DNA of 64,000 bases from HGM04593 sp045631205. Lineage in GTDB: Bacteria > Bacteroidota > Bacteroidia > Bacteroidales > Bacteroidaceae. Location: NCBI GenBank assembly GCA_045631205.1, contig JAZQUI010000028.1:62001-126000 (forward strand), given 5' to 3'. The notes under the pieces were generated by a model. That model made no database searches. It saw only the letters and a program-made list of their open reading frames with translations, and had not been told where the DNA came from. This document shows positions 25,099-33,877 of the stretch, one piece after another. A program made the translations under genes and the position numbers. How positions within the stretch are numbered: the stretch's first letter is position 1; each line of letters begins with the position of its first letter.

Positions 25099-25626
25099 AT
25101 GGTTCTATTATCAGTTTTATCAGGATTGAATGGGGCTTTGGGGCTCTATTCCGGAGTTAAAGGAATGTTCGACTCGGCGAAAGCCAAGAGAAAACAGGAG
25201 TATTTAATGCAAAAGGCATCGCGCCTCGAAGATAGTTGGTATCGCAGAAACTATTTTGCTGACTATCTGAATAATTCTAGTTCGAGAGCTGCCATAAAAA
25301 GGGTGGAAAATACTCTGCGCAGGCAAAATGAGCAAAACCGAGCGCACGCGGCAATCAATGGCGCAACACCCGAATATGCTCTCGCACGCAATCAGCAGGG
25401 TATGAATATGATGGAAAATCTAATGACAAACATTGCTTCGCAGAGCGATGCGATAAAGAGAAATGTCGATGCTGCCCATTTGCAGAACAAGCAGGCATTA
25501 GCTGCCAATGAGATGTCAAATCTCTCGCTCGACGAAAAGATGGCGGCCGAAAGTGCATCAAACGGCTTCGACCTTTTCAAGGATGCACTGATGGGTTTGA
25601 ACTGGGGTAATGAAACGGATAATTAA
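25099..25626 (+). CDS. Phage virion-type protein (possible internal/ejection protein)
   Basis: A 175-aa protein. A short hydrophobic, Gly-rich N-terminus (VLSGLNGALGLYSGVKGMF) precedes long helices rich in Q, N and A ('RRQNEQNRAHAAINGATPEY', 'AAHLQNKQALAANEMSNL'). This composition is typical of internal virion or DNA-pilot proteins of podoviruses and related phages. It is the first of four consecutive plus-strand genes with tight spacing. I chose the ATG at 25099; the open frame to 24991 lies in the intergenic promoter region. The function is inferred from composition and neighbours. Confidence 0.6.
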   Translation: MVLLSVLSGLNGALGLYSGVKGMFDSAKAKRKQEYLMQKASRLEDSWYRRNYFADYLNNSSSRAAIKRVENTLRRQNEQNRAHAAINGATPEYALARNQQGMNMMENLMTNIASQSDAIKRNVDAAHLQNKQALAANEMSNLSLDEKMAAESASNGFDLFKDALMGLNWGNETDN

Positions 25627-25635
25627 TGGCAGCTT

Positions 25636-26112
25636 ATGTATAAGAGTGTTTATGATGCAAATAAGGAGGCTGCGCAACAACGGCTGAACGATGCGGGAAG
25701 AGAGTACAGAAATGCCAAACGAAAAAGCGAAATAGCCGCTGTTACCGATTTTGCCACCAATCTTGTTGCGCTCATAGGTCGTAATAAGGGTGTGCGTTAC
25801 AATGTTGGTGGTAAGAACATCTCAAGTGGTGCTATGGAGAAATTCGAGGATGCGCAAAAACGTTATCATCGTGCTCTTGTCGATTATAAAGGAATAATTG
25901 CTGCAGATAGTTTGAAAAATAAAGTACCTGCAACAACTCCGCAGGGCTGCATATCATCTTTACCGGCTCTCAAATATCTTACTCCCACCTCCTATATTCC
26001 TCCACAACAGACAAAGCCGTGGGAACAAAGAACTATTCTCGACAAAATAAAAAATATAAAAATTCCACAGTGGTACTCAAACTATAAAAACAGATATGAT
26101 GGTAAACAATGA
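25636..26112 (+). CDS. Phage virion-type protein, unknown
   Basis: A 158-aa basic protein with an N-terminal coiled coil ('KEAAQQRLNDAGREYRNAKR'), a central hydrophobic helix ('AAVTDFATNLVALIG') and a Pro/Thr-rich end. It begins 9 nt after the preceding gene and overlaps the giant gene by 17 nt, so it belongs to the same operon. I do not recognise the family. A structural or ejection role is inferred only from the operon. Confidence 0.55.
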   Translation: MYKSVYDANKEAAQQRLNDAGREYRNAKRKSEIAAVTDFATNLVALIGRNKGVRYNVGGKNISSGAMEKFEDAQKRYHRALVDYKGIIAADSLKNKVPATTPQGCISSLPALKYLTPTSYIPPQQTKPWEQRTILDKIKNIKIPQWYSNYKNRYDGKQ

Positions 26113-29100
26113 AGAAAAAAATGGAATTTTGGGTTACGGAAATTCCAAACGCAAGAAAATTAAAGAAAACCTGTATGGTTCCACAGAGTTCAATGCATTT
26201 CCTACTGAGGAACGTGTTGCAATAAACTCTTCCATGAGCGACTTGTCGAACTATATGAACTCCGAACAACAACGTCTGTCGGCTCCTGTCGATGCTGTGA
26301 AAAGAGAGAAAGAGTATATGGCATCAGCCCGCGATTACATTGTTCCCGAGGACAATGAATTGCGTCGCCGTCGTCAATTCGTAATGTCGGACCGTGCAGT
26401 AAAGGATGTAACCGATGGTTATTATGATAGTCGTGTGAAAAACATCTTTGAACGAGAAAAGGAGAATGCTGCCGAGAGAGCCTACGATACATATAAAAAT
26501 TATCTTTCGGTTCCCGGTGCCGACCCTGTTGCTGCCACCGGGGCTATGCATAATGAAAATGACCCGCACCGTGTGGTGCGAAATACAATACAGAAACTCA
26601 ACGGTGATGAACTCGATGATATTGCAGGAAGTTATGCGCGTTATGCCCGCCTTTCTCCTGAAAAATATCGCAAAAGAGTGCTTGAACCCGCCATTGAGCA
26701 ACGTATAATGGGTGAGTATATCAATGAAGCTACTCCCAAAAGCAGTGCCGAATATATAGCTCGCAGCGCTTTTGACAATTCACTCACCGGTAAACTCATT
26801 GATTTGGGACAAAAGGCCTACTCTCCCAGCAGTTCGCATTTTGCAATCAACAGAGCCGGTCTTGAAGCTTACGATGCGAACAGGGGTGAAAGGCTTGCAG
26901 CCGGCATCGGTTCTTTGGTTGTAGATATGCCGGCCTTTGCAGCCATTGGCGGTGTCTCATCAAAAGCTGTCGGGGGTACAGTATCCAATGTAGCAAAAGG
27001 GTTATCATCAAACCTCGTTAAAAAATATGCTTCACGCGGTATGCAGTTACCCGAGGCCGAGCGCATAATAAAACGTGCAATCGTGGGTAAGATGGGAGCG
27101 AAAATTGCTCAAAGTTCAGCGATGCAAGGAGCGACTCTTGGTGGTTACGATGCTGCAAATTCAATGGCCGACGATCTTCTGTTCAATGATGGAATAGATG
27201 TCGGCAAGGCGGTAGATGCTTATGCACACGGCTTTACCACGGGTATTGCCGTGGGTGCTGTAGGAACCCCGCTTAAAGAGTTGTCGCGCGGTCTTACGGG
27301 CGGCAAGAAAATAGCCTCTTCAGCAGGTGTGTTAGGTGCAGAATCGGCTGTGTTTACTTTAAGCTCAAATGCCGACAAATTTCTATCAGGCGTGGATGTG
27401 GAGCCCATAGACCTGCTCTATAATTATGGTGAGAGCATGGCGACACTCGGTGCAATGAAACTTGCTCATTGGCGTCCGCGTGGTGGCAGTGTCAAGTTGG
27501 GTGCCGATGGTAAGTTGAAACATAATTTCAGACTGACAAAGATTGAATCCCGTGAACTTACGAATGCCGGTGTTGACCCGCATATCTTTATATCAGCACT
27601 TGAAGACTCTTTTAAAACATCGGCATCTAAAAAACCCGAAAGCATAGAGGCCGTGAAAAGCGATTACCTCAAGCTTATGAGCAGTAAAGAACTTTCGGCT
27701 TCAACTCGCTCGAAACTGCTGTACCTTGTGGAAAACAAGATAACATCTACTCCTCCTGTGGCGGTTGACTGTGTGGTTCAGGAGAGCGATGGAGTAAGCA
27801 GAGCTACGCTGCTCGATGCTGCCGGCCGTCGAATCTCCACAGAAGAGTTTGGCAGTAAAGCCGACCTTGAGACTTTTTTGTTGCGTATTCGTTCAGAACT
27901 TCGCAAGAATAAGATTGCAAGTTGTGAAGAGGCATTGCTTGGAAAATATGATAGCGAGAATTTCTTCCGTCAAGCAGGACGCTATGCCGAGGAAGAGGGC
28001 ATCAATGTTAACGATATAGCCGAGGCAATGTATAAGAGAGCCAACGAACAACCCCTGAGCGAGGTCGAAAACAAGATGCTTGGCGATATATCCCACCGCA
28101 CAAGTTATGGCGACAAAGGAGTAGGGCAGATGTTGTACAATCTGCGCAGACGACTTGAGCGTGAATACAACTTGCACGAAGGTAGTCTTCTTGCTGCCAT
28201 TGACCGCAAGGCTTATCGCTGCTCACCTGCCGAGAATATGGCTCTTGATAGATATCTTGGAATTATGCAGCAAGAGGTTGAGGCTTTGAAAGATGGAACA
28301 TCTGCAAACCGTCGTGCTGCCCTTGAAATCTCCGGCGCAAATTCTCCTTACGGTTCCCTTGGCAACGAGGAGATAAAGGCTCGTGAGATTGGTCGATATA
28401 CAAATTTTGTAAATGACTCCGATTCTGGCTGGCTAAACAGCAATTCCTATCCGGAATTTACCGAGGGTAATGGTGATGGATATACGCGTCGTATAAAAGT
28501 ACCTCAAAATTGGGATAAGCCCTACGCGTGGAGTTATTCGGGATTGCGAAACAGCTACGAGGATATGAAACGCTATCAGCAGCACGCGTCAGAGATGGCC
28601 GCCAAACTTGGTCGCAAACTGAATTTCTATTTCGATGAGAGAGATATTGAAGTGGGAACAAGTGATTTGGATTATAACAGAAAACTTGTATCAACAGGTT
28701 GGATAGATAATTATACCGGTAAGGTGTATATAAACTTGCCGAATATAAAAGATATGGGCGAACTCGAACGTGTAGTGATACACGAAGTCGTGGGGCATGG
28801 TGGTCTTTCCTATCTGTTTGGTGATTATATATATGATTTTTATGAGGATTTGTACAAGATGGCCGATAACGAGGTCCGTGCCGGAATACACGATATTGGA
28901 AAACGCTACGATGCGGGCGGTTATACAGCAGTAGAAGAGTATCTTGCACACCTTGCCGAAAAGAATGCTCCAACTTCCAAAGAACGTAATCTCTTGGGCA
29001 AAGTGAAGGAATATGTGAATAATATGCTGGAGCGTATGAATATAATTTCATCGGATAAAGCAAAGGTTACAACAAAGGAACTTTGCAATATGCTTTCGGC

Positions 29101-31036
29101 TCATCACCAGGCGATGCTGAATAGAACTGCACCTGCCGATTATCGTGCAAAGGTTTTTGGCAAGTTCCCCTCGGCACATCTCGGTGAAAAATACTATAAT
29201 ACTCACGAATTCAATAAGGAGATAGAGAAACGAATATCAGAGAATAGAATTTTTGAAGGAACCCCCGAATATCTGTTGTCTGACAAACATCTTTTATACG
29301 ACGATTTCTCGCCGATTCCGAATTTTAGAAACAGTGGTAACTCTTATCGTTTCATAGGTGAGAAAGGCGCCCAAAATCTGTCGGAATCGCCTCATGGGCG
29401 TTCGTTCGAATTTATTGAACTTGCAAATGCCAAAGAGATGGAGAAAAAAGGTGTAGACCCCGATAAAATCTGGGCAGAAACAGGTTGGGCACGTGGTGCC
29501 GATGGAGAATGGCGTAGCGAGATGGAGTACAGGGATATGCAATACAACGATGTTGTTTACAATAAACTTATGTTGGAAGACCGCGACCTTGCCGATGCTT
29601 ATCGAATGATACGTAACAAGCCGGTTGTTGAATATAGCCAGTCCGACAAGCAACTTGTTCAATATATATATGATAGAATACCCTCATTTTTTGATGATCT
29701 TAAAGTGAGGGATGTTGTGAACGATCCTATTTTCTATGCAGCCTATCCAGAACTTGCAAACATTCCTGTGGCAACCTCTTCGTCAATGAAAGAGACCTGT
29801 TATTACGATTATAAAAATAAAACATTGTATTTGAACAAGAAGGCACTGCTTAATCCCGAAAGAATAGCTCAGGAGATTGTTAAACCGGTGCAGCAGATGA
29901 TACAACATTACGAGGGTTTTGAAAAGAGTGTTTCAATGTTGAGAGCCGACACCGAAGAGGCTTTCTATGATGAATACCTGCAAGCAGTGGGCATAGTGAA
30001 TAAAATAGAGGCTTATAAGAAGAGTGGTACAAACGATGCTCTTCGACATAGGCTCGAAAATTGGTTGAGATCGACATACCATTGTACAAGTGAAAATTTC
30101 AAGAAGATGTTTCCAACAATACATGAGTATATACTCTCCAAGGTCGTAGGCAAGAATCACTCTTTTATGGGAAATGTAGAGCTGAGAAATGTGGAAAACA
30201 GACGTCTTGTAGGAAGCACGGAACGCATGTTGAACGACCCCTCAAAAACCGAAGATTTTCCTCGTGAGAAACAATTGTCGCTCGAGCTTTTCAAGGAGAT
30301 GCATAAAATGCTTGAAGGGCCAATGGATGTGATATATAAGAATGTGGTTTCCGGCGGTTACGATCGTTCTATGAAGCTTTTAGAGACAAACAAAAAAGTT
30401 GAAGAACTGCACTTGACTCCCTTTGAGAAAAAAATACTAGAAAAACAATATGACGAGGCTTTCTCAAAGCTAATTGATTTGTATGTAGGCATTAAACGAA
30501 AGGGGGCAGCAAACGCACGTGAGACTTTGCGTAAGCAGACCAAACTTATTGATGATTTTATGGAAAAATACATAGAGGAGGTGTCCAAGCAGGGCTTGTA
30601 CACGCTTCCGGGCGATTTGAGAAAACTTGGAGTTGAGTCATTTCCGCGAGGTTACAAAGTGAGTAAAAATGACAATGAACTTAAAGAAGAATTGTTGCGC
30701 AAGTCTTTCAATAAACCTTCCAATCTCTCGCAAGATACTCCCGAGAGTGATGGCTATTTTTATGTAAGTCGTCCTGTCGATGATGAGGCTCGTACCAACA
30801 GGGTGAATCCCAATGCAGACGATGCCGCTGTCTATGAGGGCTTGAAAAACAGAGTTGTCGATAGATATGTTCAACAGGAAAAAGAGATGCGACAGAAAAT
30901 ACACGATGAGGTTATGCGTAGCATAGAGGAGGATGGCGTGGAAGCAACCATGGATGAATTCCTCAAAAGATATAAAAAATACAATAAAACAGAGAACGGT
31001 AGCAAATCTCGCGATGATGATGAGTTGCTGAATTAA
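26096..31036 (+). CDS. 1646-aa phage polyvalent protein with zinc-metallopeptidase domain
   Basis: A very large protein of the type ejected with phage DNA. Residues ~1-230 are charged helices. Residues ~255-450 are Gly/Ala-rich and weakly hydrophobic (IGSLVVDMPAFAAIGGV, AVGAVGTPLKELSRGL), suggesting membrane interaction. A zincin domain follows: 'GWIDNYTGKVYINL', then HEVVGH at residues 896-901 and 'AVEEYLAHLAEKN' about 50 residues later, offering a third ligand. A second region resembles large polyvalent protein domains ('GVDPDKIWAETGWARGADG', 'AYPELANIPVATS'), but where such domains carry HExxH this one reads VKPVQQMIQ (~1262-1270), so it is probably inactive. The C-terminal ~350 residues are helical and charged. 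The frame is uninterrupted over 4.9 kb. Start may be 26096 or the adjacent ATG at 26099. Confidence 0.75.
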   Translation: MMVNNEEKNGILGYGNSKRKKIKENLYGSTEFNAFPTEERVAINSSMSDLSNYMNSEQQRLSAPVDAVKREKEYMASARDYIVPEDNELRRRRQFVMSDRAVKDVTDGYYDSRVKNIFEREKENAAERAYDTYKNYLSVPGADPVAATGAMHNENDPHRVVRNTIQKLNGDELDDIAGSYARYARLSPEKYRKRVLEPAIEQRIMGEYINEATPKSSAEYIARSAFDNSLTGKLIDLGQKAYSPSSSHFAINRAGLEAYDANRGERLAAGIGSLVVDMPAFAAIGGVSSKAVGGTVSNVAKGLSSNLVKKYASRGMQLPEAERIIKRAIVGKMGAKIAQSSAMQGATLGGYDAANSMADDLLFNDGIDVGKAVDAYAHGFTTGIAVGAVGTPLKELSRGLTGGKKIASSAGVLGAESAVFTLSSNADKFLSGVDVEPIDLLYNYGESMATLGAMKLAHWRPRGGSVKLGADGKLKHNFRLTKIESRELTNAGVDPHIFISALEDSFKTSASKKPESIEAVKSDYLKLMSSKELSASTRSKLLYLVENKITSTPPVAVDCVVQESDGVSRATLLDAAGRRISTEEFGSKADLETFLLRIRSELRKNKIASCEEALLGKYDSENFFRQAGRYAEEEGINVNDIAEAMYKRANEQPLSEVENKMLGDISHRTSYGDKGVGQMLYNLRRRLEREYNLHEGSLLAAIDRKAYRCSPAENMALDRYLGIMQQEVEALKDGTSANRRAALEISGANSPYGSLGNEEIKAREIGRYTNFVNDSDSGWLNSNSYPEFTEGNGDGYTRRIKVPQNWDKPYAWSYSGLRNSYEDMKRYQQHASEMAAKLGRKLNFYFDERDIEVGTSDLDYNRKLVSTGWIDNYTGKVYINLPNIKDMGELERVVIHEVVGHGGLSYLFGDYIYDFYEDLYKMADNEVRAGIHDIGKRYDAGGYTAVEEYLAHLAEKNAPTSKERNLLGKVKEYVNNMLERMNIISSDKAKVTTKELCNMLSAHHQAMLNRTAPADYRAKVFGKFPSAHLGEKYYNTHEFNKEIEKRISENRIFEGTPEYLLSDKHLLYDDFSPIPNFRNSGNSYRFIGEKGAQNLSESPHGRSFEFIELANAKEMEKKGVDPDKIWAETGWARGADGEWRSEMEYRDMQYNDVVYNKLMLEDRDLADAYRMIRNKPVVEYSQSDKQLVQYIYDRIPSFFDDLKVRDVVNDPIFYAAYPELANIPVATSSSMKETCYYDYKNKTLYLNKKALLNPERIAQEIVKPVQQMIQHYEGFEKSVSMLRADTEEAFYDEYLQAVGIVNKIEAYKKSGTNDALRHRLENWLRSTYHCTSENFKKMFPTIHEYILSKVVGKNHSFMGNVELRNVENRRLVGSTERMLNDPSKTEDFPREKQLSLELFKEMHKMLEGPMDVIYKNVVSGGYDRSMKLLETNKKVEELHLTPFEKKILEKQYDEAFSKLIDLYVGIKRKGAANARETLRKQTKLIDDFMEKYIEEVSKQGLYTLPGDLRKLGVESFPRGYKVSKNDNELKEELLRKSFNKPSNLSQDTPESDGYFYVSRPVDDEARTNRVNPNADDAAVYEGLKNRVVDRYVQQEKEMRQKIHDEVMRSIEEDGVEATMDEFLKRYKKYNKTENGSKSRDDDELLN

Positions 31037-31048
31037 TTTGTTGCAGTG

Positions 31049-33013
31049 ATGAATAAATTTATAAACAGAAGAGTAAAGGCTGAACCGGCTCATCGCGATG
31101 GCGTCGTGGAGAAGAGTACCGGTAATGCCGTAGATTTCTTGAACGAGTGCGCATCCTGTTGGTACGCGCTCGAAGAGGCTCGCCGCAAATTGCGGCGAAG
31201 CCTCATGTACAGCTACGGCGACCAGTGGGGCGACTATGTTCGCGACCCCGACACGCTTGCTATGATTACCGAAGGTGAACTCATCAAAAAGAATGGTAAA
31301 GTCCCGCTTAAAAATAATATGATAGCTCCCATTCTTAGCAATATAGATGGTCAGATACGACAAAACCTGTTACGCCCTGTTTGTGTGGCACGTGACCAGG
31401 CAGAAAGTCGTGTTGGTGAGATGATGTCAATTGCCATAGAATATGTACACGATATAAACGAGATGGACGAGATAGATTCCGATACAATGCGCTTGCTTCT
31501 TAATGGTGGAATGGTGGCGCAAAGGGTTGAGTATGGTGTAAATCCGGCGCGCGGTCAAAAGGATGTCTGGGTATATGGTGTGAATCCATCACGCCTGTTT
31601 TTCAATTCCCACCTCGAAGATGTGCGTGTGTGGGACCTCACCTGTGTAGGTGAACTGTTCGATCTGCCTCTTGAACAGGTAATAGCTCTTTTCGGTCGAA
31701 CGCCCGAAGCGAAGGAACGTGTGAAAAATCTCTATATGGATGTTACACATGGTTCTTTTTCTGTAAGCCGTGCAATGCAGGGAGAGGAGAATGAATCAAT
31801 ATCTTTCTATACTCCATCCTCCACCGGGCTGTGCCGCGTAATTTTAGGGTGGAAATTAGAGTCGCGTGATGCCTATTGCTGGAACGACAATCAGAAAGGA
31901 ACCTGGGGGTATTTGCCTTACACTCCTGAAACGAAAAAGCTCCTCGATGCCGAGAACCGTCGTCGTCTCGAAGAGGCAAAGGCGGCCTCTCTTCCCGAAG
32001 AGGATTTGTTGCTTATAGATTACTCTTTTGCAACGGAGCGCTATTGGTATTATCGCTATATGACTCCTTATGGTGATATTTTGCAGGAGGGGCGAAGTCC
32101 TTATTGGCACGGCGAGCACAATTATGTACTGCATCTCTACCCACTGGTGCAAGGTAAACTTGGTAATTTTGTGGAGCAGTTTATTGACCAGCAGAGAGCG
32201 ATAAACCGTACCGCCACTCTCATTGACTTTATACGTGGAACGTCGTCAAAAGGTGTACTTGTCGTCGATGACGATGCATTTGAAAGTATGAGCCGCGAAG
32301 AGGTAATAGATGAATATGTGCGCTATAATGGAGTTCTGTTTGTTAAATTGAAACCCGGACAGAGCATCGACGGAGTGGTGCGTCAATACAACAGCGGAGC
32401 TGCTGTGGCAGGTGACTTTGAATTGTTGAATCTTCAGTTGAGGCTCATAAACGAGATTTCTGGTGTAAACTCCGCAATGCAGGGGCAAGCTCCTCGCGCC
32501 GGAACACCGGCAAGTCTTTACGCTCAGCAGGTGCAGAACTCATCGCTTAATCTCAAAGGACTTTTCGACAGTTTTCGTAATTTTCGTCGTCGCCGAGATA
32601 TGAAATTAATGAAAACCATCCAGCAATTTTATACCGATGTCCGTTACATAGACCTTGCCGGTAGTGAGTATAACGATGAATCAAAATGGTATAACCCCGA
32701 GAAGGTGCAGAATGCCGAAATAGACCTGACTATTTCCGAAGGGTATAATACGCCGGCTTATCAGATGCTTGCCAACGATTTTCTTATGGAACTTTTCCGT
32801 GCAAATGCAGTAGATGTGAAAACAATGCTTGAGAATAGTTCTTATCCGTTTGCTGCAAAAATCCTTGAAGCAATAAAACGTAATGAAGAGCAGGTTGCCC
32901 AAGGTGCTCCTTTGAGTGGTATATCTCCCGATTTGTTAGCACAGATGCAACAGCAGAATTTGCAGCAGAATGGGGAACACACGGTTAACGAGAATAACGA
33001 TGTTGTTGAGTAA
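31049..33013 (+). CDS. Phage portal protein
   Basis: A 654-aa protein with podovirus-like portal features: 'RRSLMYSYGDQWGDYVRDPD' and 'KNNMIAPILSNIDGQIRQNL' near the N-terminus, 'GGMVAQRVEYGVNPARGQKD', 'YWYYRYMTPYGDILQEGRSP', and 'GNFVEQFIDQQRAINRTATL' before the central helix 'SGVNSAMQGQAPRAGTPASL'. The C-terminus is Gln-rich (AQMQQQNLQQN). Portals form the dodecameric DNA channel to which the terminase docks. The ATG at 31049 is preferred to the GTG at 31046. It follows the giant gene by 12 nt and ends the block; no capsid or scaffold gene follows. Confidence 0.8.
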   Translation: MNKFINRRVKAEPAHRDGVVEKSTGNAVDFLNECASCWYALEEARRKLRRSLMYSYGDQWGDYVRDPDTLAMITEGELIKKNGKVPLKNNMIAPILSNIDGQIRQNLLRPVCVARDQAESRVGEMMSIAIEYVHDINEMDEIDSDTMRLLLNGGMVAQRVEYGVNPARGQKDVWVYGVNPSRLFFNSHLEDVRVWDLTCVGELFDLPLEQVIALFGRTPEAKERVKNLYMDVTHGSFSVSRAMQGEENESISFYTPSSTGLCRVILGWKLESRDAYCWNDNQKGTWGYLPYTPETKKLLDAENRRRLEEAKAASLPEEDLLLIDYSFATERYWYYRYMTPYGDILQEGRSPYWHGEHNYVLHLYPLVQGKLGNFVEQFIDQQRAINRTATLIDFIRGTSSKGVLVVDDDAFESMSREEVIDEYVRYNGVLFVKLKPGQSIDGVVRQYNSGAAVAGDFELLNLQLRLINEISGVNSAMQGQAPRAGTPASLYAQQVQNSSLNLKGLFDSFRNFRRRRDMKLMKTIQQFYTDVRYIDLAGSEYNDESKWYNPEKVQNAEIDLTISEGYNTPAYQMLANDFLMELFRANAVDVKTMLENSSYPFAAKILEAIKRNEEQVAQGAPLSGISPDLLAQMQQQNLQQNGEHTVNENNDVVE

Positions 33014-33030
33014 GATCGAATTTTGTACAT

Positions 33031-33060
33031 ATAATCGCGTCGGGGAACTGACGCGATTAT
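33031..33060 (+). terminator. Hairpin after the portal gene
   Basis: ATAATCGCGTC (33031-33041) and GACGCGATTAT (33050-33060) form an 11-bp perfect stem with an 8-nt loop, 18 nt after the stop. Only a short T-rich tract follows. The rest of 33061-33278 is AT-rich and shows no gene. Confidence 0.6.
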
Positions 33061-33190
33061 TGTAAATATACACTAAATAATAAGTTAATGTTGGTGCGAT
33101 AGAAAAGCGTTTTGTATTAAATACAAAAATACTTTCACCCGTTTTGAAAAATATCCGAAATAAGTTTCATGTTTCTCACTCGTTTATGAC

Positions 33191-33198
33191 TATCTTTG
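33191..33198 (+). promoter_or_regulatory. -7 box of the small lipoprotein gene
   Basis: TATCTTTG, an exact TAnnTTTG match, 81 nt upstream of the ATG at 33279. Confidence 0.5.
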
Positions 33199-33278
33199 CA
33201 AAAAGATATGTTTGCCATTGGGATTGTCTTTGTCGTGGCAGTTTTTAAACGAATAAAATAAACTTTAAAAAATAAATT

Positions 33279-33701
33279 ATGAAAAGATTTTTTCTTCATT
33301 CTTTTATGGCGGCATTTCTTGTCGCAACTCTCACCACTTCTTGCAGTATGCAGAATATGACATTCAAGAATCTTGAAAAGAAGGGTTATGTAATGGAACA
33401 ACTTACTCCTGACCAGCAGTTGGAGATGGCTCCGTTGTTGTCGGCTTTTCCAACATTTAACCTCACTGCTGAGGGATATCTTGCTTCCACGTATTCAATT
33501 ACCTATCTGTACGAAGGCACAATGGCCGATTTCCAAAACTATGGGGTAATGCTTTTCAGTGCCGGCTTCACTAGTTTGAATGGTGCATACACTAAGATAG
33601 ACCGTGCAGCCGGATTATCATACAATGTGTCGGCAAAGGCTGTACAGGCAACAAAGAAAAAGAGCTATTTGCTTGTTACATTTACAAGTGTTTTGTTATA
33701 A
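33279..33701 (+). CDS. Small lipoprotein, unknown function
   Basis: A 140-aa lipoprotein: signal MKRFFLHSFMAAFLVATLTT followed by a lipobox Cys in 'TTSCSM'. The mature part alternates strands and helices ('AEGYLASTYSITYLYEG', 'MADFQNYGVMLFSAGF') without a recognisable motif. It has its own promoter and a large palindromic terminator, so it is a single-gene unit. Confidence 0.6.
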   Translation: MKRFFLHSFMAAFLVATLTTSCSMQNMTFKNLEKKGYVMEQLTPDQQLEMAPLLSAFPTFNLTAEGYLASTYSITYLYEGTMADFQNYGVMLFSAGFTSLNGAYTKIDRAAGLSYNVSAKAVQATKKKSYLLVTFTSVLL

Positions 33702-33720
33702 TAAAACAGTTGAACAAAAA

Positions 33721-33764
33721 AGCACAAAAGCAAACCGAATTCGGTTTGCTTTTGTGCTTTTTTA
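33721..33764 (+). terminator. Terminator with a perfect 38-bp palindrome
   Basis: Bases 33721-33758 are a perfect palindrome (19-bp arms beginning AGCACAAAAGC, centre GAATTC), followed by a T run. It closes the lipoprotein gene and is an unusually long stem with no unpaired loop. Confidence 0.85.
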
Positions 33765-33778
33765 TCATTAAAAATTAG

Positions 33779-33786
33779 TACCTTTG
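33779..33786 (+). promoter_or_regulatory. -7 box of ligA
   Basis: TACCTTTG, an exact match to TAnnTTTG, 92 nt upstream of the ligA ATG. Confidence 0.5.
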
Positions 33787-33877
33787 CTCTCTAATAAATA
33801 AGAGAGCAGAAAGCCTTGTATGTTTATGTATAAACTGTTATATATGTGGCTTTTGTTTAAATGGAAATTAAAGTTAT

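Noticed and set aside
14621..33013. Calling the region a gene transfer agent or intact prophage
   Set aside because: No capsid, tail, lysis or integrase gene is in the window and the terminase lacks its ATPase half; the evidence supports only a partial or split module.
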